DNA of 64,000 bases, from contig NZ_PYPS01000030.1 in NCBI RefSeq assembly GCF_003027925.1, forward strand, positions 1 to 64,000, read 5' to 3'. Of this stretch, positions 1 through 7,986 are shown piece by piece (the first letter of the stretch is position 1; every line of letters begins with the position of its first letter). The translations under genes and the position numbers were made by a program. This DNA is from Micromonospora sp. RP3T (GTDB lineage Bacteria > Actinomycetota > Actinomycetes > Mycobacteriales > Micromonosporaceae). The notes under the pieces were generated by a model. The model saw only the letters and a list, made by a program, of their open reading frames with translations. It did no database searches and was not told the origin of the DNA.

Positions 1-240
1 CTGCGCCCAGGTTGGCCTCGTCGCAACTGGCGTAGCGAATCGCCTGACGTCGGACGAACGAGCCGTCCCCGAGCAACGGCCTCGCCCGCATCCTCGACGG
101 CATCCAGACCCTGCTCCACGCCCGCCGCCCACCGGTCGATCCTGAGGTTGACGGTCCGACACGCCGAGGGGCGACACCGCCAACCTCATGATCAACGCAC
201 CCGGGTCCGGCCGGGGACCGGGCAGGGGGAGAATCGGTGC
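1..240. other. upstream region, no supported gene
   Basis: I see no intact gene here. One plus-strand reading, open from about 48 to 189, contains a stretch reading LARILDGIQTLLHARRP that resembles the C-terminal helix of TetR-family regulators, but it has no start codon and is preceded by stops at 33-35 and 45-47. It may be a decayed gene end or chance. A purine-rich ribosome binding site (GGGGGAGAA) just before 241 serves the next gene. Confidence 0.3.
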
Positions 241-735
241 ATGCAGTCACAGCCACATCCGAACGTGCGGGCGGTGCAGCGGGCGCTCGACGACGCGGGA
301 GCACGGGACGGGTCCGGCCGGGGCAGCGCCGTCCGGCTGCTGCCCGAGGCGGTGCACACCGCCGCCGCGGCGGCCGCGGCGCTCGGCGTCGAGGTCGGCG
401 CCATCGCCAACTCGCTGGTCTTCGACGCGGACGGCAAGCCGCTGCTGGTGCTCACCTCCGGCGCGCACCGGGTGGACACCGCCGGGCTGGCCGCCACGCT
501 GGGCGTGACCCACCTGCGCCGGGCCACCCCCGACTTCGTCAAGCGGCACACCGGGCAGGTGATCGGCGGGGTCGCCCCGGTCGGCCACCCCGGGCCGCTG
601 CGCACAGTGGTCGACACCGCCCTCGCCGGCTACCCCGAGCTGTGGGCGGCCGGCGGCGTGCCGCAGGCGGTGTTCCCCACCACGTACGCGGAACTGCTGC
701 GGATCACCGGCGGCGACCCGGCCGGGGTGGCGTGA
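241..735 (+). CDS. YbaK/EbsC-type aminoacyl-tRNA deacylase
   Basis: The 164-residue product has the YbaK/aminoacyl-tRNA deacylase fold typical of Cys-tRNA(Pro) or related trans-editing enzymes that hydrolyse mischarged tRNA in the cytoplasm. Recognisable parts are the IANSLVF strand, the LLVLTSGAHRVD segment, the Lys-containing FVKRHTGQVIGGVAPVGH segment and the C-terminal VFPTTYAELLRITGG segment, in family order. The ATG at 241 is chosen because it follows a purine-rich Shine-Dalgarno; an earlier in-frame start at 148 has no support. Its end overlaps the next start as GTGA (732-735), so it appears to be the first gene of the carotenoid operon, although its role there is not obvious. The substrate tRNA cannot be told from sequence. 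Confidence 0.88.
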   Translation: MQSQPHPNVRAVQRALDDAGARDGSGRGSAVRLLPEAVHTAAAAAAALGVEVGAIANSLVFDADGKPLLVLTSGAHRVDTAGLAATLGVTHLRRATPDFVKRHTGQVIGGVAPVGHPGPLRTVVDTALAGYPELWAAGGVPQAVFPTTYAELLRITGGDPAGVA

Positions 736-1463
736 ACCCCGACCTGGTCACCCTGCACGTGTGGCGCGTCCCCCGACGGGCCGTGCCCGGGGCGCTGGCC
801 CGGATGGCGACCCACCCGGCGCGGCTGCGCCGGCTGCCCGGCGTCCGCTTCGCCAAGCTGCTCGGCACCGGGACCGGCACCGGCTTCGGGCCGGGCGACG
901 CCGACCTGACCCGGTGGGCCGCGCTGGTGGTCTGGGACTCCCCGGCCGACGCGACCCGCTTCGACACCTCCCCGGTCGCCCGTTCCTGGGCCCGGCTCGC
1001 CGACGCCGCCGTCCGGGTGGACCTGCGCCCGCTGACCAGCCGGGGCCGGTGGTCCGGCCGGGAGCCGTTCGGCGCCCCGGCCGGCGGGCGCGTCACCGGG
1101 CCGGTGCTGGCGCTGACCCGGGCCCGACTGCGGGCCCGTCGGGCAGCCACGTTCTGGCGGGCCATCCCGCCGGTCGCCGGTGAGCTGCACGCCGCGCCGG
1201 GGCTGCTCGCCCGGTTCGGCGTCGGCGAGGCGCCGCTGGGCTGGCAGGGCACGGTGAGCGTGTGGCGTGATCCGGCGGACCTCGTCGCGTTCGCGTACCG
1301 TTCCCCCGAGCACCGCGCCGCGATCACCCGTACCCCCACCGAGGGCTGGTACGCGGAGGAACTGTTCGCGCGGTTCGCGGTGGGCGACGTCCGCGGCGAC
1401 CGTAGGGTGCTCGGCTGGGTCGCCGCCGAGGGCGACCCCGACTCCGCGAGAGGGAACGCATGA
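732..1463 (+). CDS. spheroidene monooxygenase (CrtA)-like protein
   Basis: This 243-residue protein resembles the CrtA/spheroidene monooxygenase family. It starts VTLHVWRVPRRAVPGAL, has a central FAKLLGTGTGTGF segment and a later WRDPADLVAFAYRSPEHRAAI segment, typical of these dimeric ferredoxin-like-fold proteins. CrtA of purple bacteria oxidises C-2 of acyclic carotenoids. Here the gene overlaps its neighbours on both sides (GTGA at 732, ATGA at 1460), upstream of hydratase, glycosyltransferase and desaturase genes acting on an acyclic carotenoid end. I infer a role in C-2' oxygenation of the same end group; substrate and product are not shown by sequence. The GTG start is set by the overlap. 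Confidence 0.75.
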   Translation: MNPDLVTLHVWRVPRRAVPGALARMATHPARLRRLPGVRFAKLLGTGTGTGFGPGDADLTRWAALVVWDSPADATRFDTSPVARSWARLADAAVRVDLRPLTSRGRWSGREPFGAPAGGRVTGPVLALTRARLRARRAATFWRAIPPVAGELHAAPGLLARFGVGEAPLGWQGTVSVWRDPADLVAFAYRSPEHRAAITRTPTEGWYAEELFARFAVGDVRGDRRVLGWVAAEGDPDSARGNA

Positions 1464-2020
1464 GGCTGGTGCGGTGGACGCCGGACGACCTGGTCCGGCG
1501 GCTGGACGACGTGGTCGCCGTCTACGGCGAGGCGATGGGCTACCGCGCCGACCTGCTGGAGGCCCGGCGCGGCTACATCGCCACCCACGTCCGCCGACCC
1601 GGGTTCCGGGCCGTCGCCAGCCTGACCACCGAGGGGCACCTGGCCGGCTTCGGGTACGGCTACCTCGGCGCCACCGGCCAGTGGTGGCACGACCAGGTGT
1701 ACCGGGCGTTGAACGCGCAGGCCCGGCAACGCTGGCTGGCCCGCCCGTTCGAGGTGGTCGAGCTGCACGTCCGCCCGCCCGCGCAGGGGCACGGTGTGGG
1801 CGCCCGTCAGCTCCGCGCACTGCTCACCATGGCCGAGGGCGACACCACGCTGCTCTCCACCCCGGAGGCGGACGAGCAGGCGTCGCGGGCGTGGCGGCTC
1901 TACCGCCGGTTCGGCTTCGTCGACGTGCTGCGGCACTTCCACTTCCCCGGCGACGAGCGGCCGTTCGGCGTGCTCGGCCGGGACCTGCCGCTGCCCGCCC
2001 CCGAGCCGGGGACGACATGA
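1460..2020 (+). CDS. GNAT-family N-acetyltransferase
   Basis: The 186-residue product has a GNAT acetyltransferase pattern: the VVELHVRPPAQGHGVGARQLRALL segment (residues ~95-118) is the beta4/acetyl-CoA pyrophosphate loop, with a Q-x-x-G-x-G-like turn, and the RAWRLYRRFGFVDV segment is the usual C-terminal alpha4-beta7 unit. It is embedded by ATGA overlaps at both ends in the carotenoid operon. Its acceptor is unknown; membership in the operon does not prove a pigment role. Confidence 0.85.
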   Translation: MRLVRWTPDDLVRRLDDVVAVYGEAMGYRADLLEARRGYIATHVRRPGFRAVASLTTEGHLAGFGYGYLGATGQWWHDQVYRALNAQARQRWLARPFEVVELHVRPPAQGHGVGARQLRALLTMAEGDTTLLSTPEADEQASRAWRLYRRFGFVDVLRHFHFPGDERPFGVLGRDLPLPAPEPGTT

Positions 2021-2868
2021 GCCGCGCCCGACTGCCCTGGGCGCTGCTGGCCGTGCTGGTCCTCGCCCAGATCTGCTACCCGCTCACCGGCGGCACGACC
2101 CGCGCCGGGCTGACCGTGGCCACCGTGGTGCTCGGCTGGCTGCTCTCCGTCGGCCACGCGCTGCTCACCCGGGGCACCCGGGTCGCCGCCGCGCTGGTCG
2201 CGCTGGTCACCGGCGGCGGGTTCGCGGTCGAGGCGCTCGGCGTGGCCACCGGGTTCCCGTTCGGCAGCTACGACTACTCCGGCGAGCTGGGCCCGAAGCT
2301 GGCCGGCGTCCCGCTGATCATCCCGCTGGCCTGGACCTGGATGGCCTGGCCGGCGTGGCTCACCGCGGTCCGGCTCACCCAGGCGTTAAAAGGGGGCCCC
2401 TCCTCTACCGGAGGCGTTAACCGGGGGCCCCGCCTTGCGCGCATCGCGCTCGCGGCGGTGGGGCTCGCGGCGTGGGACCTGTTCCTCGATCCGCAGATGG
2501 TGGCCGAGGGCTACTGGACCTGGCTCGACGCCACCCCGGCGCTGCCCGGACTGCCCGGCATCCCGGTCAGCAACTATCTCGGCTGGCTGGGCTTCGCGGT
2601 GCTGCTGGCCGCCGCGCTGCCCCCGCTCGCCGGGCCGTCCGTGGACCGGGTGGACGGCCGGGACGGCCCGATGTTCGCGCTCTACCTCTGGACGTACGCC
2701 TCCAGCGTGCTGGCGCACGCGGTCTTCCTCCGGCTGCCGGCGTCCGCGCTGTGGGGCGCGGCCGGCATGGCGGTGGCCGCGGTGCCGCTGGCGGTGGTGC
2801 TGTGGCGGGCCCGACGCGACCGCGCCGCCGCCCCGGATCCCGCGCCCCGGGTCGACGCGCCGGCATGA
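2017..2868 (+). CDS. cruF: carotenoid 1',2'-hydratase, CruF family
   Basis: A 283-residue polytopic membrane protein of the CruF/DUF422 carotenoid hydratase family, which adds water across the terminal double bond of an acyclic psi end group to give a 1'-hydroxy carotenoid. Diagnostic segments are FPFGSYDYSGELGPKLAGVP, LAWDLFLDPQMVAEGYW-type (here AWDLFLDPQMVAEGYWTW) and PVSNYLGWLGFA; about six or seven hydrophobic spans are visible. Residues ~123-140 (ALKGGPSSTGGVNRGPRL) are not expected in the family and are encoded by an interspersed repeat lying in frame at about 2383-2438. ATGA overlaps couple it to both neighbours. Activity with the inserted loop is uncertain. Confidence 0.88.
   Translation: MSRARLPWALLAVLVLAQICYPLTGGTTRAGLTVATVVLGWLLSVGHALLTRGTRVAAALVALVTGGGFAVEALGVATGFPFGSYDYSGELGPKLAGVPLIIPLAWTWMAWPAWLTAVRLTQALKGGPSSTGGVNRGPRLARIALAAVGLAAWDLFLDPQMVAEGYWTWLDATPALPGLPGIPVSNYLGWLGFAVLLAAALPPLAGPSVDRVDGRDGPMFALYLWTYASSVLAHAVFLRLPASALWGAAGMAVAAVPLAVVLWRARRDRAAAPDPAPRVDAPA
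2383..2438. repeat. interspersed GTTAA-GGGGGCCCC repeat, copy A (inside cruF)
   Basis: The sequence consists of two half-units, each GTTAA followed by a GGGGGCCCC palindrome, separated by TCCTCTACCGGAGGC. It matches copies at 5490-5547 (inverted), 22515-22570 and, degenerately, 21632-21682. This copy lies inside the cruF coding region and is read in the frame GCG TTA AAA GGG, which avoids the TAA stop present in other frames. The other copies are intergenic or at gene ends. Confidence 0.85.
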
Positions 2869-3992
2869 CCGCCGCGCTCGCGCTGGTGGTGGCGGTCGCC
2901 GCGCTCACCGGGCACACGCTCGTCAACGCCGTCGCCTGGCTGCGCCGCCCGACCGGCGGCCCGGCCGAGGTGACCGAGCCGGTGGCGGTGCTGCTGCCGC
3001 TGCGCGACGAGGCCGACCGGGTCACCCCGTGCCTGCGCGCGCTGCTCGCCCAGCGCGGCGTGCCCGGGCTGCGGATCGTGGTGCTCGACGACGGGTCCAC
3101 CGACGGCACCGCCGACGTGGTCCGCGCGGTGGCCGGCGCCGACAGTCGGGTCACGCTGCTCACCGGCGTCGCGCCGCCGCCCGGCTGGCTGGGCAAACCG
3201 CACGCCTGCTGGCAGCTCGCCACCCGCGCCGACCCGGAGCCGACAGTGCTGGCGTTCGTCGACGCCGACGTGGTGCTCACCCCGTACGCGGTCGCGGCGG
3301 CGGTGACCGGGTTGCGCGCGGCCGACGCGACGCTGCTGTCGCCGTACCCCCGGATCGTGGTGCGGACGGCGGCCGACCGGCTGGTGCAGCCGTTGTTGCA
3401 GTGGTTGTGGCTGACGTTCCTGCCGCTGCGCGCGATGGAACGCTCGCGGCGGCCCTCGCTGGCCGCCGCCGGCGGGCAGTTCCTGGTCCTGGACCGGGCC
3501 GGCTACCTGCGGGCCGGCGGGCACGCGGCGGTGGCCGACAAGGTGCTGGAGGACATCGAGCTGGCCCGGGCGGTGAAGCGGTCCGGCGGCCGGATCGCGC
3601 TGGCCGACGGCTCCCGGCTCGCCACCTGCCGGATGTACGACGACTGGCCGCAGCTACGCGACGGCTACACCAAGTCGCTCTGGGCCTCGTTCGGGCATCC
3701 GGCCGGCGCGGCCGTCGTGCTGGCCCTGCTGCTCCTGCTCTACACCGCGCCACCGCTGCTGGTCGTGGCCGCGCTGGTGGCCGGCGCGCCGGCGGTGGCC
3801 GCTGTGGCGTTCGGCGCCTACCTGGCCGGCGTCGCGGGACGCGTGGTCAGCGCCCGGGCCACCGGCGGCCGGGCCTGGCCCGACGCGCTGGCGCACCCCG
3901 TGTCGGTCGTGGTCCTGGGTTGGCTGACCGTCCGGTCGTACCATCTGCGGAAGCGACGCCGGCTCACCTGGCGGGGTCGCCCGGTCACCTAG
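2865..3992 (+). CDS. GT2-family carotenoid glycosyltransferase (CruC/CruG-like)
   Basis: The 375-residue product is a family 2 glycosyltransferase with an N-terminal membrane anchor, the nucleotide-sugar motif VVLDDGSTDGT (~residue 74), the metal-binding FVDADVVL (DxD-like, ~131), an acceptor/catalytic KVLEDIELARAVK (ED motif, ~227) and two or three C-terminal transmembrane helices. It lies directly behind cruF (ATGA overlap at 2865) and before a desaturase, the arrangement of genes that hydrate and glycosylate a carotenoid end (CruF-CruC/CruG pairs). I infer transfer of a hexose to the 1'- or 2'-hydroxyl of the carotenoid at the membrane; the sugar and position are not determined. Confidence 0.85.
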   Translation: MTAALALVVAVAALTGHTLVNAVAWLRRPTGGPAEVTEPVAVLLPLRDEADRVTPCLRALLAQRGVPGLRIVVLDDGSTDGTADVVRAVAGADSRVTLLTGVAPPPGWLGKPHACWQLATRADPEPTVLAFVDADVVLTPYAVAAAVTGLRAADATLLSPYPRIVVRTAADRLVQPLLQWLWLTFLPLRAMERSRRPSLAAAGGQFLVLDRAGYLRAGGHAAVADKVLEDIELARAVKRSGGRIALADGSRLATCRMYDDWPQLRDGYTKSLWASFGHPAGAAVVLALLLLLYTAPPLLVVAALVAGAPAVAAVAFGAYLAGVAGRVVSARATGGRAWPDALAHPVSVVVLGWLTVRSYHLRKRRRLTWRGRPVT

Positions 3993-4003
3993 GAGGGCAC
4001 CCC

Positions 4004-5491
4004 ATGGCGCGCATCGTGGTCATCGGCGCCGGCGTGGGCGGGCTCGCCACCGCCGCCCGGCTCGCGGTCACCGGGCACGAGGTCACCGTCCTGGAACGGG
4101 CCGGCACGGTCGGCGGCAAGCTCGGCCGCTACACGCACCACACCCCGGAGGGAGCGTGGCGCTTCGACACCGGGCCGAGCCTGGTCACCCTGCCGCAGGT
4201 CTTCTCCGACCTGTTCGAGGCCACCGGCGCGAAGCTCGACGAGTACCTCGACCTGGTCCCGCTGGACCCGATCGTGCGGCACGTCTTCCCCGGCGGCGGT
4301 CCCGCGCTGGACTCGTGCGCCGACCCGGACGAGTTCGCCGCGCGGATCGGCGCCGTGTTCGGCGACCGGTCCGCCGCCGACTGGCGGCGGCTGTGGCGCC
4401 GGGCCGAGCGGGTCTGGGCGGCCTCGCACCGGGACATCCTGCGCCGCACCGTGGACTCGCCGCGCGACCTGGCCGCGCTGGCCTGGCGGCTGGGTGACCT
4501 CGCCGCCATCGGTCCCGGCCGCACGCTGCGCGGGTTGGGCCGCAGCTACCTGTCCGACCCTCGGCTGCGGATGCTGCTGGACCGGTACGCCACCTACACC
4601 GGCGCCGACCCGCGCCGCGCGCCGGCCGCGCTGGTCGCCGTGCCCTACGCCGAGCTGGCGTTCGGCGGCTGGTACCTGCGCGGCGGGCTGGGCACGCTCG
4701 CCGACGCGCTGCTGTCGCGCTGCCTGGACCTGGGCGTGCTGATCCGCACCGGCGCGGCGGTCACCGGCATCGACGCGGCCGGCGGCCGGGTGCACGGGGT
4801 ACGCGTCGCCGGGTCGGCCGCGCCGGTCCCCGCCGACGTGGTGGTGGCCAACACCGACGCGCTCACCGTCTACCGGGACCTGCTGCCCGACCCGCGCCGG
4901 CTGGCCGCGCTCACCGACCGCAGCCTGGCCGGTTTCGTGCTGCTGCTCGGCGTGCGCGGCGACTCCGGGCTGGCCCACCACAACGTCTTCTTCCCGCGCG
5001 ACTACGACGCCGAGTTCGACGCCGTGTTCGGGGCTCCCGGTCGCGGCGTACGGGCCCGCCCGGCGCCCGACCCGACCGTGTTCGTCACCGCCGCCGACGA
5101 CCCGGCGGTCCGGCCGGACGGCCACGAGGCGTGGTTCGTGCTGGTCAACGCGCCCCGGCACGGCACCGCCCCGGACGCGGTGGACTGGCGGCGGCCAGGG
5201 CTGGCCGAGGCGTACGCGGACCGGATCCTGGACGTGCTGGCCGAGCGCGGCGTGGACGTCCGGGACCGGCTGGTGTTCTCGGAGATCCGCACCCCGGCCG
5301 ACCTGGACGCGGCCACCGGCGCGCCGGGCGGGGCGATCTACGGCACCGCGGGCGGGTTGCTGCGCCCGGCCAACCGGGGCCCGGCCGCCGGCCTGTGGCT
5401 GGTCGGCGGCTCCACCCACCCCGGCGGCGGCCTGCCCATGGTGACCCTCTCCGCCGAGATAGTCGCCGACGCCATCGGCCCCGCGTGGTAA
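4004..5491 (+). CDS. carotenoid 3',4'-desaturase (CrtD/CrtI family)
   Basis: A 495-residue FAD-dependent amine-oxidase-fold desaturase. The N-terminal dinucleotide motif VVIGAGVGGLATAARLA (residues 4-20) ends in the acidic VLE, a YLRGGLGTLADALL segment lies mid-protein and the C-terminal FAD motif is GLWLVGGSTHPGGGLPMV (~463-480), all hallmarks of phytoene desaturase relatives. A strong AGGAGGG at 3991-3997, overlapping the previous stop, sets the ATG at 4004. The cruF and glycosyltransferase neighbours favour a CrtD-type enzyme desaturating C-3',4' of a 1'-hydroxy carotenoid over a general phytoene desaturase (CrtI); that assignment is contextual. It is the last gene of the operon. Confidence 0.87.
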   Translation: MARIVVIGAGVGGLATAARLAVTGHEVTVLERAGTVGGKLGRYTHHTPEGAWRFDTGPSLVTLPQVFSDLFEATGAKLDEYLDLVPLDPIVRHVFPGGGPALDSCADPDEFAARIGAVFGDRSAADWRRLWRRAERVWAASHRDILRRTVDSPRDLAALAWRLGDLAAIGPGRTLRGLGRSYLSDPRLRMLLDRYATYTGADPRRAPAALVAVPYAELAFGGWYLRGGLGTLADALLSRCLDLGVLIRTGAAVTGIDAAGGRVHGVRVAGSAAPVPADVVVANTDALTVYRDLLPDPRRLAALTDRSLAGFVLLLGVRGDSGLAHHNVFFPRDYDAEFDAVFGAPGRGVRARPAPDPTVFVTAADDPAVRPDGHEAWFVLVNAPRHGTAPDAVDWRRPGLAEAYADRILDVLAERGVDVRDRLVFSEIRTPADLDAATGAPGGAIYGTAGGLLRPANRGPAAGLWLVGGSTHPGGGLPMVTLSAEIVADAIGPAW

Positions 5492-5547
5492 GGAGGGGGC
5501 CCCGCTTAACGTTTTCGGTAGAGGCGGGGCCCCCGCTTAACACCTCG
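5490..5547. repeat. interspersed GTTAA-GGGGGCCCC repeat, copy B (inverted)
   Basis: It lies between the convergent desaturase and phosphatidyltransferase genes. Read on the minus strand it has the same two half-units as copy A: GTTAAGCGGGGGCCCC, then CTCTACCGAAAAC, then a second GTTAAGCGGGGCCCC and TCCTT. Its first bases overlap the stop codon of the desaturase. The nested GC palindromes could act as a bidirectional transcription terminator; that function is inferred. Confidence 0.85.
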
Positions 5548-5555
5548 GCGGGCGG

Positions 5556-6245
5556 TCAGCCGGCGTCAACGAGGGCGCGGCGGACCGCGGCGAGCAACTG
5601 CCCGAGCCCGAAGCCGGCGAGCAGCACCCACACCGTGGTGGCCATGGTGATGGTGCCGGCGGTCAGGTCGACGTCGATCAGCCCGGTGAGCCCGGCGACC
5701 AGCAGGCCGACCAGGGCCACGGAGACCCGGGTGGGCCGCTCCCCCACGGTGACCGCGCCGATCTCCCGCATCCCGGCCGAGACGGACCGGGCCCGCACGT
5801 ACTCGTGCAGCCAGGACAGGCCGCCGGCCGCCGCCACCAACGCGCCGGGCGCACCGAGCAGCCAGAACGCGACCAGCCAGGCCACCTCGCCGAGCCGGTC
5901 GGCGACCGAGTCGTAGACGTAGCCCAGCCGGGTGGTGCGGCCGGTGGCCACCGCCACCGCGCCGTCGACACTGTCCGCCACGGCGGCCAGCAGCACGAAC
6001 AACGCGCCCAGGAACGGCCCGTCGCCGGCCCGCCCCACCAACAGGGGTACGCATAAGCAGAGCAGCACCCCGAACACGGTCACCGCGGTCGGGCCGACGC
6101 GTAGCCGGCCCAGTACGAAGCCCACGTGATACGCGAAGCGCAGCCAGGCGCGCACCACCGGCGCGGCGCTACGGGGATCGAACCCACCGTGCAGCCGCGC
6201 CCACGCGGTCGCGTACTGGTCCCAGTTCAGCTGTGTGCCCACCAC
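5556..6245 (-). CDS. CDP-alcohol phosphatidyltransferase family protein
   Basis: The 229-residue integral membrane protein has about six hydrophobic helices and the CDP-alcohol phosphotransferase signature in DSVDGAVAVATGRT followed by RLGYVYDSVADR (residues ~89-114). These enzymes transfer a phosphoalcohol from a CDP-alcohol to an acceptor during phospholipid synthesis. The four Asp residues and both Gly of the DxxDGxxAR...GxxxDxxxD motif are present, but the usual AR pair reads AV. The lipid product cannot be named. The start is GTG at 6245; a second GTG follows immediately and the ribosome site is weak. It converges on the carotenoid operon. Confidence 0.82.
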   Translation of the reverse strand: MVGTQLNWDQYATAWARLHGGFDPRSAAPVVRAWLRFAYHVGFVLGRLRVGPTAVTVFGVLLCLCVPLLVGRAGDGPFLGALFVLLAAVADSVDGAVAVATGRTTRLGYVYDSVADRLGEVAWLVAFWLLGAPGALVAAAGGLSWLHEYVRARSVSAGMREIGAVTVGERPTRVSVALVGLLVAGLTGLIDVDLTAGTITMATTVWVLLAGFGLGQLLAAVRRALVDAG

Positions 6246-6294
6246 TGATCAACCGTAGAAGGGTGACCCGGGTGTCGTGTGTGGCGGGTGGTGG

Positions 6295-7212
6295 TCACAC
6301 CCGCGCGTCGGCCCGCAGCCGCTGCCACACCTCGCGGGTCGCGGTGGACCGGTTGAGCGTGATGAAGTGGATCCCCGGCACGCCCTCGTCCAGCAGCTTC
6401 CCGCACATCTCCCCGGCCTGCTCGACGCCGAGCCGGTGGACCGCCTCGGGGTCGTCGGCCACCCGCTCGAACCGCTCGGCCAGCGCCGGCGGGAACGGCG
6501 CGCCGGAGAGCTGCACCGAACGCGCGATGGTGCCGATCTGGGTCACCGGCATCACCCCGGCGAGGATCGGGGTGTCGCAGCCGGCGGCGGCGACCCGGTC
6601 GCGCAGCCGCAGGTAGTCGTCGGCGTCGAAGAACATCTGGGTGACGGCGAACTCGGCGCCGGCCCGGCACTTGCGGACGAAGTGCGCGGTGTCGCTGTCC
6701 ACGTCCGGCGAGCGCGGGTGCTTGTACGGGAAGGCGGCCACGCCGACGCTGAAGTCGCCGCTGTCGCGGACCAGGCGGACCAGGTCCTCGGCGTACCGGA
6801 CGCCCTCGGGGTGCGCGATCCACTCGCCGCCCGGGTCGCCCGGCGGGTCGCCCCGCACGGCGAGCACGTTGCGCACCCCGACCGACGCCAGCCGACCGAT
6901 CACGTGGCGCAGCTCGGCGGTCGAGTGGTTGACGGCGGTGAGGTGCGCCATCGGCAGCAGCGTGGTCTCGGTGGCGATCCGTTCGGTCACCGCGACCGTG
7001 GTGTCCCGGGTCGAGCCGCCGGCGCCGTAGGTGATCGAGACGAACGAGGGACGCAGCGACTCCAGCTCGCGGATCGCCTGCCAGAGCAGCTTCTCCCCGG
7101 CGTCGGTCTTCGGTGGGAAGAACTCGAACGAGAAGGTCGGTTGGCCGTCACGGATCAGCTCCCCGATGGCCGGCTGGGAATGGGGGAGGACCGAGGGTAG
7201 ACCGAGCGCCAC
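6295..7212 (-). CDS. metF: methylenetetrahydrofolate reductase
   Basis: A 305-residue TIM-barrel flavoenzyme that reduces 5,10-methylene-THF to 5-methyl-THF for methionine synthesis. Typical segments are FSFEFFPPKTD near the N-terminus, SITYGAGGSTRD, HLTAVNHSTAEL, VRNVLAVRGDPP, the FAVTQMFFDADDYLRL substrate loop, and PGIHFITLN near the C-terminus. The length matches bacterial MetF. The open frame continues far upstream through the GGPP synthase, so the start was placed at the GTG at 7212, giving VALGLPSVLP; there is no clear Shine-Dalgarno. Its position next to a prenyltransferase gene is conserved in other actinobacteria. Confidence 0.93.
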   Translation of the reverse strand: MALGLPSVLPHSQPAIGELIRDGQPTFSFEFFPPKTDAGEKLLWQAIRELESLRPSFVSITYGAGGSTRDTTVAVTERIATETTLLPMAHLTAVNHSTAELRHVIGRLASVGVRNVLAVRGDPPGDPGGEWIAHPEGVRYAEDLVRLVRDSGDFSVGVAAFPYKHPRSPDVDSDTAHFVRKCRAGAEFAVTQMFFDADDYLRLRDRVAAAGCDTPILAGVMPVTQIGTIARSVQLSGAPFPPALAERFERVADDPEAVHRLGVEQAGEMCGKLLDEGVPGIHFITLNRSTATREVWQRLRADARV

Positions 7213-7434
7213 GGACCGACTGTAGCCGGACCGGGCCGCTGTGCCGAGAACCTTCCCAGTCCACGAACGGGTCGACACCGGAACGTCGCACCCCCGGAGT
7301 AGGAACGACGGCAGCGCGGTGGGCGGCCGGTGGCCGGCCCGGGGGTCCGCGCGGGGGTCGCCCAGACGGCGACGCGCCGGCGCGGCACGGCCGGGCGTCC
7401 GCGTCGCCACCGCGCCGTCGCCCCGGAGGTTCCG

Positions 7435-7977
7435 ATGTCCCCGTCCCCGCCGTCCGGCCCCCGCCAGCTCGGGCCGCTCCTGGTCGAGTTGCGGGCCGCC
7501 CGCGGCTGGAGCCAGCAGCGGACCGCCGCCGAGCTGTGCGCCGCCGCCGGCGTGCTCACGCTCACCCGGCACGAGGTGTCCCGGTGGGAGCGCCAGCTCC
7601 GGCTCCCCGGCGACTTCTGGTCCGTCTGGCTGGCCCGGGTCCTCGGCGTCCCGAGCGAGCTGATCACCGAGGCCGTGGCCCACAGCCGCCGGCTCCGCCG
7701 CGGGCCGGCCCGGACCGGCAACCCGGCCGCCGATCCGCCGCCCGAACCCGCCGCTGCGACCGACACCGCCGGTCGGCCCGCGCGGGCGCGTGGCGGCACC
7801 CGGGCCGCCGGTCGCTCGGGTCGACACTCCGGTGCCCGTCGGGGTCGCCCGCGTCCACCCGCCCGTACCGGCCGACCCCCGCAGCCGGGCGAGCCCGGGT
7901 CGGGGCGGGCACGGGCCGTCCCGCGCCGGACGGCGCGCCGGGGCGGCGACGAGGCGTGTCCGGCGGGAACCGACTAG
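7435..7977 (+). CDS. XRE-family helix-turn-helix protein with basic disordered tail
   Basis: The 180-residue protein begins with a lambda-repressor-like helix-turn-helix (residues ~12-80): LLVELRAARGWSQQRTAAEL, then the recognition-helix region TRHEVSRWERQLRLP. From ~95 it becomes an Arg/Pro/Gly/Ala-rich, low-complexity tail that looks disordered and may bind DNA non-specifically. GGAGG at about 7426 supports the ATG at 7435. It is divergent from metF and 9 bp upstream of the GGPP synthase, so it could be co-transcribed with it. The target is unknown. Confidence 0.75.
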   Translation: MSPSPPSGPRQLGPLLVELRAARGWSQQRTAAELCAAAGVLTLTRHEVSRWERQLRLPGDFWSVWLARVLGVPSELITEAVAHSRRLRRGPARTGNPAADPPPEPAAATDTAGRPARARGGTRAAGRSGRHSGARRGRPRPPARTGRPPQPGEPGSGRARAVPRRTARRGGDEACPAGTD

Positions 7978-7986
7978 CGTCGTGGC

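Noticed and set aside
148..240. N-terminal extension of the YbaK-like protein to an ATG/GTG at 148.
   Set aside because: The extra residues are not family-like and the ATG at 241 has a good ribosome site.
732..5491. Carotenoid operon as an entirely new pathway.
   Set aside because: The combination of CruF, glycosyltransferase and CrtD-type enzymes fits known glycosylated carotenoid routes; only the CrtA-like step is open.
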